DNA from: Salminus brasiliensis
Taxonomy: Eukaryota > Chordata > Actinopteri > Characiformes > Bryconidae
Length of the DNA stretch: 64,000 nucleotides
Assembly: GCF_030463535.1 (NCBI RefSeq)
Contig: NC_132879.1
Coordinates: forward strand, 40,206,597 to 40,270,596
Reading direction: 5' to 3'
Every line of letters starts with the position of its first letter. Position 1 is the stretch's first letter. Shown here piece by piece: positions 34,800-58,126 of the stretch. The position numbers were made by a program, and so were the translations under genes. Under the pieces are notes generated by a model. The model worked only from the letters and a program-made list of their open reading frames with translations. It had not been told where the DNA came from and made no database searches.

Positions 34800-37480
34800 T
34801 CAAGGGGATTCTTCACTTCATATTCAGTCTGTGACTAAAATGCACACCAATGGACAGTGTTTCTATTTAGAAATGATGAGTTTATGTCTGAAACTGAGCT
34901 GACATCAACACTGCCATGAAGAACGCTGAGATAATGTTATCATCTGCTGAATTATTGTGATAAAACAATATGATCATAATCAGATTTAGTTAGGAAGTAC
35001 CAAATGTGAGTGTTACAGAGCCTTAACATATAGCCTGCATTCTCCCTGATGAGAAAGCAATTACCAACTGGGCTAACTTCAAATATTACTGCATAATTTA
35101 TAAAGATAACTGTTCTGCACAGATGGCTTTGTGACACTGTTAACATAAAAGGGCTCTTCACTTTCATTTGTTTCTAAATCAAATATTGCCAAATGTGCTA
35201 TAGGTGGGCGAAATGGCAAACATATATGGCGATACTTGGTGATGCTATCATCATACACCATAAACATTACAATACAACACAACACAATTGTTTGGTTCCA
35301 GGTTTATTAACTTGAGACAAAGCACCAGGTTAGAAATACAAGAAATACTAAAAATACTAAAAATAAGAAATGCTACACCAAATCCTATGAAACAATTGAT
35401 TATGCTATTTTCTAATGAGGCATGTAACAGGTCAGCGTTAAGCTGAAAACATGCACAATAAATTCAGAATAGCAATGTAAATAATTTCCTACAATACAAA
35501 TTGTGATCTGGTACCTATCTGGTACCCGAGTCTAAGTGTCCTTGAGTGAGGAGGAAAGAGTAAGTGTGGAAAAGATGAGGGGGAAGAAAGGGTATGGGTA
35601 TGATGGCAATGGTAATGTTATCAGGGGAAGGGGGGTAAAAGGGCTTACACAATAATTATATTTACACAGGAAAAGTGCACTGACTGAAACTACAAAGAGA
35701 TGGGTAAGGATTCTGAGAAAATACCATTAGTATTATTCCCCACTAATGCAGAATCGGAAAACCGATTCACTAAGGAATCATAAGCCTAAACAATTTAATG
35801 GCTGTAATTGTACAGAACAAGGCAGTGTTTTCATAAAGTTATGCAAACAATTGGCAGCGGTCATCGAAGTTGTTCACATCTGCTACTTGGTTGTGATAAA
35901 AAAGAATATTGGAACAAGTCCAGTAGGACAAGCAATGGTTGTCCAAGAGGTTTGTTCCACATGGTAAAGCTTTCTTTTACTTCACAACCTCAGTCTGTTT
36001 GTCTAATTAGACCCAATTTACTTTAATTCACTCAAGAAGAACTACAGGGCATGCAATGCAAATTCCCTACAGATTCCCACAATTCCTCAGCGTCTTTCCA
36101 ATAGCTTGAGGAGCTAACAACTTTGAGTTAGAGACAGTTTTTTTTTTGTTTTTTGTTTTTTGCACAGAGTAATGGATATATGATCAGATAACCTACCAAA
36201 AATACATATTAGATCACTACAGCAAAGGCAATAATTAAACCAGCATGCGTTACTTTAGCATAGTTTCTGTTAGCTAGGTGATATAGCCAATATAACAGCT
36301 ATCTAGCTAACATGAAGTGAACCACTTGTTTCCATAAAAAGACATTTTTGTAATACAGATGAGTGTGAAGAACCTTAAAAAAGGCTTAAAAACATCATCT
36401 GATGTAACATTTCTTTACACTCAAACATCACTATTATAAATATGGCTTTATGGCATTGTATAAAGAACTACAGTAGTAGTACAGTAGTAGCTCCTTTATT
36501 TTTGAAGAATGTAGTTCTGCCCTAAGGCTCTGTGCTTCACTCACACCCTCTTCAACTGTCCTTGAGCAGTTCTGGGGCACTGACAGAGCCTTTCAGTGAT
36601 AGATATCTAGATTCTGGGGATTGTGACCCATTGAGCTGAAAAAACTGTTTTTAGCACAGACTAGCATAACTGTGGACAACTTTGGTTTCAAAATGTCCAC
36701 TTAAGAAAAAATTAAAAGGCCTACAGTAGTAGCATATGCCTGAGAAAGCTTGAAGTTTGCACTGTAGTGCACTGTGATTGCCAGTGACATTGAATAAATT
36801 GTAGAGTTTTTGTCAGACACAATTATTTTTTTATCCCTGGGTAACCCATTGTCCTAAATGTTGTACAACAGCAGAATACAACTAAATGTCATCAAGGCTG
36901 ACCTAAAAATGTTGTCATCAATCTGCTACTGAATGTACGGTAAGCTCAACCTGTGCATAAGAATTGAAAGATTCTGCTCTATGATATGAAATTAACAACA
37001 TGCAGTTAAAAACTTCAAAACAGAGCAGGAGATACTGTGACTCCGTGTATAGCCTGAATGTCCAAAAACAACTGCTCTGTGACTCCCTGCGAGGACCTGA
37101 TGATCAGAGGTAATATTTTCTGTGAAATCCCTGGTGGGCTTCCTTGTAAGTACCCCCCAGAAGAATTTCCAACAGGGATGTTTCTCAACCTTGCACCCAT
37201 CTTATGGCTATGTGACTGCTTTTTATGACACATATAAGAAAAGTAAGTTGACAACAATAATGACATCATCTATTTTAATTAGAAGATCTCATGGGTTTAA
37301 ATAATGGATAAAAACATCCATCAAATAAAATGCTAATTCTATTAATTCTAGACTTTTAACTTCCATTTACTTATTTTTTCCATAATAACATTTTCCTTTT
37401 GTGCAAATTATAAGTTACATAGCTGTCATTGTTTATATAAATAGGGTCGATCTCCCTGGTAGAATCATTCATGCTTTTTT
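34800..37480. other. Gene-free spacer downstream of snap91
   Basis: AT-rich DNA with only short, unremarkable open frames and no exon with recognisable coding content. A 'gtgggcgaaatggcaaacatatatggcgata' trace near 35205-35235 resembles the ends of a common fish miniature transposon. Short poly-T/TG tracts occur near 36140. Confidence 0.5.
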
Positions 37481-37489
37481 CCCAAACTA

Positions 37490-38300
37490 GAAGCTCCCTC
37501 AGCGATCCAGGCAAGGCTGTGCTGGCTAAACAGTTCTCAGACGACCAAACGCGACAGCTTTAGCTTAGTGCTGGAAAGCGCTGCACAAGTGCCTTTGTGA
37601 AGAAGTTTGTTTTTTGCTGTTAATGCAGCTTCAGCCTCTGGAAAAGCAACCGCATCAAGGCAAGCTTCTCTCTGGCTAAATTTACTCAATATTGGGACAT
37701 TGGTAGCATTGGACATTGGGACACTGAAGATTTCCCCTAATGTCCAGCATCATGCAGAGACACCATCTCAGGAATGGACCCACACCCGTTATGCATTGTT
37801 TGCATGGGCACTAAACACGCTCAACCACAAAAGTGCTCCCACTGTGCTTTGATGCCACAGAAAATGAGAGAGAGGAGGATGAGAGTGGCTACCACGCTTA
37901 TTTGTCTGGAGCTACACTCACAGTTATGGCCAGTGATTGTCGGCTGTGAGCCTCCATGAGCTGGGCAGACATGATGGGAGCCGAATCCCCTAAAGTGCCT
38001 CCCCCATTTTAGGATCTCCTCACTCAAGTAAAAGGAGAGCCAACTCTGATCTCCTCAATATGGGTGACATAGAGGAGAACGAGGAAGGTGACTCCACCTT
38101 TCCTTCCAAACAGCCCAGATCACCCAGCGCGTCCAACACAGGCTGACAGCAACGTGTATGAGGTGTACAAATGACCTATCACCTACTTCTTCATTAATCC
38201 TGTGGCATGGTACAGGGCTGTGAACGAGTCATGGGCCTAGCTGTGTCAGGTGAGCGAGCCCTCTGGCCTCTGTCTTGGTGACACACAAAAGGCAGAGGTC
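37490..38300 (+). mobile_element. Possible DIRS-like retroelement fragment (ORF1 part)
   Basis: At 37774-37890 the + strand encodes DPHPLCIVCMGTKHAQ, then CSHCALMPQKMRERR. This spaced Cys/His pattern resembles the gag-like ORF1 of fish DIRS-type elements. The flanks are stop-ridden, and no reverse transcriptase or tyrosine recombinase is seen. The assignment is by motif resemblance only. An unrelated zinc-knuckle retroelement is the main alternative. Confidence 0.4.
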
Positions 38301-38429
38301 ATGGATGCACCCTATGACTTTTAACCTCTGTCCGCCATGCAGACAGGTGCCATGCCCTCCCCAATTGGCTTAGTCGGGCTTTGCAGCCATGGCTGTTAGG
38401 GCTAAAAGTCAAAACTTTTTTATGACTTT

Positions 38430-39790
38430 TTAGTTCTGAGAGAAATTTTATGGAGGGCAGAGAATGTTGGGCAATATCAGAATGTGTCTGATGACTCGGG
38501 CAGGTCTGACTATAACAGCCTAATTAAAAGGAAAGCGCCAGAAGGTAACACAGACACGGGAGCACCCTGAAAACACCAGCATCTATCTGCTCCACTGTCC
38601 ACAAACCTAAGTGATCGCATGTAAGCAGCGAGACGACAGCTCCAGCATCTCAGTGTACTACAATTCCCTGGGTCCGAGAACCCCTGGACCTGCAACCTTT
38701 ATCTAAAAAACATTAATTACCAAAAGCTAAACTAAACATATGAGTTTGCAGCTTAGATTTAAAGATTGAGACTGTGTCTGAGTCCCAAACATTATATGGA
38801 AGGTTATTCCAGAGTTGGGGGGCTTTATAAGAAAAGGCTCTTCCCCCTGCTGAGGTTTTCTGAATTTTGGGAACGAGTAAGAGTCCAGCACCCTGAGATC
38901 TAAGTAATCTTGATGGTTTGTAATATGTAATAAGATCCCGCAGTTACAGTTTTAGTAAGGACCCTGCAACATTTTGAACCAGCTGAAGTTTATTGAGGTT
39001 CCTGCTGGAACAACATGACAAAAGTGCATTACAGTAATCTAGCCTTGAGGTAATGAAAGCGTGTACTAGCCTTTCTGCATCTTGTAGAGATAAGGAGTTT
39101 CTTAGTTTGGCAATGTTCCTGAGCTGCATAAAGGCTGTCCTACTAATATTGGCTATATGTTGCTCAAATGATAAATCTGAGTCGAATACGACGCCAAGAT
39201 TTTTAGCTGCCAAACCAGGAATAATAAGCGGATAGTTTATTTCTAGTGTCTTTTGGACCTAAAAGGAGAACCTTGGTTTTGTCACTGTTGAGGAGAAGGA
39301 AGTTATGTGACATCCAGAGTTTTATATCCTTTACACAGTCCTCCATTTTCTGTAATCTGAATTTATCGTCAGTCATTTGGCTGATATATAGAGCTGTCAT
39401 CTGCATAAAAATGGAATTTAATGCCATGTCTGCTTATAACTGAGCCCAGTGGTAACATGTATAATGTAAATAATAGCGGTCCTAAAAATGAGCCTTGAGG
39501 AACTCCATATCTTACTTCTGTGTAATTTGAAGATAAATCTTGTATCTTTACAAACTGATAGCATCCCGTTAGATATGATTTGAACCATGATAGGGTTGTT
39601 CCTGTGATTCCAACCATTTTCTCTAATCCTTCTAGTAATATAGTATGATCTATTGTATCAAAGGCTGCACTGAGGTCTAGTAGGGCTAATAAAGATACAT
39701 GGCCTTGATCAGAGGCAAGAAGGAGATCATTTGTAATCTTTACTAGAGCTGTCTGAAAGCTAAGGTCGATAGGGGTGGAAGATTTTTAGT
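38430..39790 (-). mobile_element. L2-type LINE fragment, copy A (reverse transcriptase C-half plus 3' end)
   Basis: On the - strand, from about 39785, the frame reads LDLSAAFDTIDH, then WFKSYLTGCYQFVKIQ, then VRYGVPQGSFLGPLLF, then FHFYADDSSIYQ. These are reverse-transcriptase palm motifs, including YADD. After a frameshift the downstream part reads LGVVFDSDLSFEQHI and LDYCNALLSC (39213-38944), followed by a ~500-bp 3' segment. A second copy of that 3' segment is in ada2 intron 4. The 5' part (endonuclease) is missing. The clade call is from motif wording typical of fish L2 elements. Confidence 0.8.
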
Positions 39791-39949
39791 AAACTGTACA
39801 GCTGTCATTGCGATTATTGTGCGCTTTAGACAGTGTGGGGGGACGAATTAACATTCTGCCTAAGATGTAGCTCAAAGGAGATAAGATAATGGTCTGATAT
39901 TACTGAAATTTGAGGTACAATATTTAGATGATCCTGATTTAAATTAACC

Positions 39950-40555
39950 TGTGACGCCAATATAGAAGGCCCATGCTACAGTTAGCAAACTGCTTGCCAA
40001 GTTTCGTGAAACTGGTTCAGTGTTGGATTTGCCAAAATGTGGACGCATGAAAACTGTCACTAATGAAGACACATCAGTGGCTGTCCTAGCTTCATTCAGC
40101 AAGGGCCCACAGCGTAGCACTCGCCGCATGTCACTGGAGAGTGGCATCAGTCAAACATCCCTTCGGCGGATATTAGCTACTCACAAATGGCACCCTTACA
40201 AACTCCAGCTGCTGCAGCATCTCAACGAGGATGACCCAGATTGGTGCACTGAATTTGCAGAATGGGCAAAACAGAAATTGGAACAGGACCCTCTAACCCA
40301 CATTGGATAGATCCCTCCAAGACTGTTGGAACACAAAAATTGATGGTATGGTGTGGTATATGGGGTACAAAGATAGTGGGGCCATTCTTCATCAATGGAA
40401 ACCTCAAAGCCACTGGATATTTGAAATTGCTAAATGAAATGTGTTTCCCTCTCCCTCTTTCTCTTGCACTGAAGCTTAGTCAGACTCGCTCTGGCAGTCT
40501 CAACCACAACAAAGTGCAAAGTATTCCAAGTTTGTGGGTTTACTTTGCATAGCTC
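39950..40555 (+). mobile_element. mariner/IS630-type transposase fragment, broken
   Basis: The + strand encodes TRRMSLESGISQTSLRRILA, then a KWHPYKLQLLQHLNEDDPDW segment (40020-40310). It then continues in another frame with NPHWIDPSKTVGTQKLMVWC and GPFFINGNLKATGYLKLLNE (from 40290). The stretch expected between them, with the first catalytic Asp, is deleted at the frame change, and the C-terminal half is replaced by unrelated sequence. It is not of the Tc1 type seen elsewhere in the window; it resembles the DDE elements with a long HTH leader found in fish and arthropods. Confidence 0.7.
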
Positions 40556-40867
40556 CAGGAAGACTTTATATATTTTCCTCTTAAAGCATATTTCCAATTC
40601 CCTGGTAAGCTTATAAAGGAGTATTCATCTGCTGTAAAGAATGGTCAAAAAGTCAAAACTTGAGAGAAAAAAAATTGAGACTTAACACAAGTATTTAAGA
40701 TTAATTAAAACTCTTAAGGACCAGTACAGAAGAGGCGCAGCATGTTCAGCATATGATGCAGAGTACATTCAAACATTGCCCTCTGCACATAGAAGACAGA
40801 GAGCTCTACTACCATTTGAAATGCCCCATCGTCTCAGAATGGTGATAATGGCAGGCAGCAGATGTCC

Positions 40868-42702
40868 TCAATTGATAAAGACATAATAGAAAAGACCACT
40901 GATGGCCAAAAGCGCTACAGAAATCATCATATTCTTCCTGTTCTCTCTTCGCAGCACTTCAAGCTCCTTCTCTGAAAGATAGGTAGACACAGCTCTGTGA
41001 TCACATTAATACAGTGAATATCACAACAATACGTTTTTTTGTCAGGAGTGTTCAATGAGCTCAATGAGTGTTCCCTTTTAGAAACATACCATATCTCTGA
41101 ATCCTTTCGTTCATTATAGTCATTTCATCTTCCAGGGCTTTTCTGCGGACAAACATACAACTTGTACAAAAGCTTTCTCTACTGTGTGATCATCATCATT
41201 ACAGAACAAAGTAACTCAGCTGCCTTCATCATGTTAAGTGCACAGTCTCGCACCTGTCTTCATCTGAAAGCTGCTCTCGCCGATGTCTAAACTCCGCCCT
41301 CTCTAGACTGCCCTGACAGCGCATTCGTTGCTCTTCAATACGGTCAATCTGGAGAAAAAAGGTATTTATAGAAGAAGGTCCCCAAATGGAATAAGAAACT
41401 TGCTTGTAGAGGAATATTACAGCAAATAACTATGATTCATTGTTCTTGTAGCCTGGAACCATGTCAGGATGTGCTAAATCTACATATATAACAGCTCAAC
41501 GTGGTTTGCAATAGGAGCTTTTCAGTAGGTATTAAGGTCATCTATGACACATGGTTTTAACCATTACAGTAACTTTGGTGATCAATTCAGTAAAATTTTG
41601 TAGCTTTTTACATAGAGATGTGTACCTGAATGGAAATTGCTGCATAGGCATTTGAATTTTTTTTTATGTTATTTTTTTTTCACTGCTCTGAAATGTATAT
41701 TTAAACACCAATTAAAAAACTGGTTAAGATTATGCTTCCCTACTTGCACGTGTTTCTGCATTGTGGCAATTTTTAAATTTTCATAGCTCTGAAACTTTTC
41801 AAATGTGCAGTTAATCAAGCAGTAAATGCTGTTCAAGCTTATAATATCTTATTTGGGATAAGATATAAAAAAGTGGAACAATAACTTTTAGGATTAATAG
41901 ATATCTATCAAGTATTTAAGTCAGAGCTGGTATCAGTACCGATACTCTGTATCGGCAAATATATAAATCTGCTATCTGTATCGGTAAAAAGTGGTATTGG
42001 TGCATACCTAGTTAAGGAACCTATACCCTACATACTTCTTGCATTATAGTTTGACTTAAGGCCAGCTTATAATGTTCTATGCACATTTATACAGCAAAAA
42101 CAGACAAATCTGATATCTGTACGTCATACTGTGTTTTAGACTTTGTCTGTGTAAAACAAATGAAGATCGGGGGATGTTTTAATGAGGGGGATATTTTAAA
42201 ATATAGACCACAATAAGTAGTTTAGAAGCAAAGCGAAAACAGCAGCACTGTTAAACCCAGCATAGTGGTAACTGCGGCACAGTGTCGGACACAGCTTTGA
42301 TCAAGCTTAGCCAAGCATCAGATTAGCCTGGCACAGAGCAGGCCTGCTATGATTAAAAATGTTATATATAAGCTAGCTAGCTATAATAAAACTGAGTGGG
42401 GCTTACGTTTAGTCCTTTCGTGGAGCCCAAACTGAACAAAATTAACCAAGCTTATCAAAGAAAGCCTGATTTAGTTAGCTCGTTTCGCAGAATAGCCCCC
42501 TGGTTTTTTAAGCTTTGTTCTCCGGTCATCGTATTCCTCCTTTAATACGTTTCGCTGCTGAATATACAGCACAGCAGAACTTACTTTCTGCAATTAGACA
42601 TCATGTAGTCAGTTCATATTGGCCTGTTAGGAGTAACACGTTTCAACTCACCTCATTTGCAACACTGATCTTCTCTTTTTTCGTGTTCTTTGGTTTTGTC
42701 AT
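40868..42702 (-). CDS. ccdc167: Coiled-coil domain-containing protein 167, 100 aa
   Basis: Exons on the - strand: 42702-42652, 41348-41254, 41142-41090, 40971-40868, 303 nt in one frame. The protein starts MTKPKNTKKEKISVANE. It has a charged heptad-rich middle (IDRIEEQRMRCQGSLERAEF, then KALEDEMTIMNERIQRYGEK) and a conserved LRRENRKNMM box. It ends in one hydrophobic segment (ISVALLAISGLFYYVFIN), which predicts a tail-anchored membrane protein with its coiled coil in the cytosol. The length and the basic-coil-RRENRKNM-TM layout match CCDC167 (about 97 aa in human). Its function is poorly known. It is divergent from atp6v1e1, with starts 1.57 kb apart. All four exons fall below normal ORF-length cutoffs, so it is easily missed. 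Confidence 0.9.
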
Positions 42703-43054
42703 TTTGTACAGGGTTGTGAAAAAAAAGCGCTAAACATTCTCTGTTTAAGGGTGACGTAGCGCTTCTTCTTTATCTGGAGTGAAGGGTAAACTGTAAACGT
42801 CGACAGCGCCACCTATTGCACTATTTAGTAGACATACATGAATCTCATGCATTGGTTTATTTTTGTCTTCGTATACAGATGGGTAGACCTGCACAAGGGT
42901 GATATTTTAATATTTTATGTATTTTGTTTTATTAATATTTCTTTTTTTCTTAAAAAAAACATGTAAGGCTCCTCAAACAGACAAACAAGAAAACGGCAGG
43001 AGGGCTTTGTTAGTCCTTTCAAACCAACATATAACTACATGTAGTTAGAATACA

Positions 43055-43345
43055 GTGACACAATGTAGAATTACTTTTCTCATTTATGTAAAATTACTTT
43101 CCTTTCCTGGAATCAATGGAGTCAATTTCTTCCACACAGTTTCCTCAATTCCAAACGTCAAGACACAGTGTGATGCAAGTACAAGTAATGCCAATAGAAT
43201 AGGACTCTCTGAAGCAGATAAATATGAACCTATGAACCATGAGAAGCAATTATCCACAATCTAGTAGAAAGTCATCTCTGGACAATAGAGAGTTACTCCA
43301 ACAAAAGCAGAATTAAACTCATTTTTTAATACACCTGATTTAAAA
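43055..43345. repeat. Interspersed repeat between ccdc167 and atp6v1e1
   Basis: 43261-43340 ('ctagtagaaag', then 'gttactccaacaaaagcag') matches segments at about 48709-48790 and 62370-62455. It appears to be the C-terminal end of a decayed Tc1-family transposase. Confidence 0.55.
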
Positions 43346-44039
43346 AAAAAACAAAAAACAAAAACAATGAATGAGCAGATAAAGTACACTGTTTTTTTAA
43401 GTGCTACAAAAGTTGTTTTTGCATGACTACTTTTACTTCTTCTTGAGTTATCATTTAATTAAAACAATAACACTTGTTATTGGTATTTTAAAATTACTTA
43501 ATATTACTACTCGTCAGTCAGTGCCACTTGTATCGCCACAAAACCCCTACATTTTTTCACTTTTTGCCAGTGTGAATCTGGCAGTTGTTCATAACACAAT
43601 TTCATGAGGACTGGATGAATAGAAATTATTTAAAAGAACATGGAGTAAAAGGCTTACCCTCAGTTCCCCTGAAACAGAAGGATTTGATAATGGTGAAGAT
43701 TTATGAGATTATAAATTTATTGCACAGTGGTGACGATATGCTGTATCTCATATGGTGGACTACAAAATGTTTTTGCGACTCTTCAGAAGTTAGCAATAAT
43801 TCCTGGAGTAATCCTTAAGGAATATACAGTCAATTATATTCTATTTAAAAACAGGTCGAGAGAATGTATGATAGAAATGGCGCTTATATGACGTATACAT
43901 GATTATTTGCATTTGTGTCTCAAAGAGAACATAAAAATGACATTATGTAGAAACAATAAAGCAATAATAGCTCAAAATGCTCAAATATTTCTCTATTGCT
44001 CTGTAATCTCGACTAAATCGTTTGTGTGCGTGCGTCATT

Positions 44040-44267
44040 CTAAGTATCTGAGCGCTGATTGGTCCCTGAAAGGGAAGTGACTCGTCATGTGAGGCTGCGC
44101 TGTTGGCTGAGAGTCAGCTGATCCGCTCGGGATATTTTTTCTCCGTCACGGTTCCCCTGTGATGTTTTACTGTCTTAGAAGCTAGACCTAGTTTTGAAAG
44201 AGTAGATTTTTGCTTTTAACCTCAACCCCGTTTAACTGTGTGAGCCGGTAGAAATAATCCAGTAGTC
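44040..44267 (+). promoter_or_regulatory. atp6v1e1: atp6v1e1 promoter and 5' UTR
   Basis: A local GC-richer region upstream of the ATG at 44268. An inverted CCAAT box (ATTGG, 44058-44062) is followed about 25 bp later by an M-box/CLEAR-like E-box TCATGTGA at 44085-44092. MiT/TFE factors (TFEB, MITF) bind such sites in promoters of many V-ATPase and lysosomal genes; binding here is inferred. Confidence 0.55.
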
Positions 44268-49139
<4,872 letters not shown>

Positions 49140-50350
49140 GCATCTCTGTAAACCTAGGGGCATTGAGGACCACAATAGATATGCAGTGTTTTGTTTTTTG
49201 TTTTTTTTTTGTCTAAGTAATATTTAACTTAAGAAAATATGTGTCTGTGCTGTAATTTGTGAATTGTTGTGTAAAAGGAAAAACCTTATGTATTGCGTCA
49301 TGATTGGTTGCTACAAGTCTGGTATTTATCATCTCCTATTCTGATTAGCTGTGCCATTCAGAGGCTATGTTTACAAGTAACTCTGAATGATTTTAAGACT
49401 AAAGTTCAGTCTTGATCATATACAAACATTCTGCATTATTTAAGACCTTGATGTCCATATGTTCCATATGTATTTACTTTCCAGTACCCTGGAAAAAGAC
49501 GGACATCACTTTGGAGGTAGTTGTACACCCCTTGCAAGTTAACATATTAGTGGTAGATATTGGTTTAAGTTGTTTCTGTCCTTCTTGTTGATGAAGAAAA
49601 TATGCTATGTAACTAAAGCAAATGCATTTCTGTTAAACACTGAGCTTATATTAATGTGAAAATAATATAAGAAAAACAAATCATCACAGTGCCCTGCTTT
49701 CTGTTCCTCTTGACTGTGAATGTTTTGTTCAGTGTCCGACTGCCTGCAGTAAAATCCAAAATGGTGGAAAAATTTACTACTCAAGCATTTTTGCCAAAAT
49801 TGCTAAGTGAGTCACTCATGGTTCCTCCATTATCTACTGCAGAGAGTGAAGAATAGTGAAAGGGCACAGTTCAGCTGATCTTGCAGTTAAACGTGGGGGC
49901 AGGAGGAATGTGTTTAATACAAGCCTAGAGTGTGGAAGGTTAGGTCTCTGTTCACATCCTTTCGGTATCAAGCAAAGTAGGATTCAGCAGTAAAAGACAA
50001 TTCAGGTTTTGTGGAAGAGTTCATTTCAACCTAAGGGTAAGTGTTTTGACTTGATTAATATTGTTCTTAACAGTTTCTGTACTCTGAATGGCTGTTTGAA
50101 AATTAAATAGCAGAAATCTTGAAAAAAGTGCAACTCCTCTTTAGTTCTTGTTAAGCCCCTTTTCTATTTTATTTTGGTTCTAGCCACTGATCAATACAAC
50201 ACTACATTTTTCTGTTTATAATATGCTTCATTATTGGCTAAGTGGAACCTGGGAAACACTAATCTGTTGTGCTGGGGCCTTGCAGGGGAGGGCACGAAGA
50301 GCACAGAACTTGTAACTGATTCGACCTTCATCCCAATATCAGCACAGGCC

Positions 50351-58016
<7,666 letters not shown>

Positions 58017-58126
58017 TGATAGAAATCTTAGAATAAGACTTTTACTACTTTATAACTTCACACTTCAGGACAAAGCCTCAGTATTTTATCTGACACAACA
58101 AATCCTGTAGGTAGTTTGTGGCCATT

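Noticed and set aside
50234-50350. Longer ada2 N-terminus upstream of 50351
   Set aside because: The upstream part begins at a TTG and would bury the signal peptide; a splice acceptor at about 50285 suggests it is 5' UTR.
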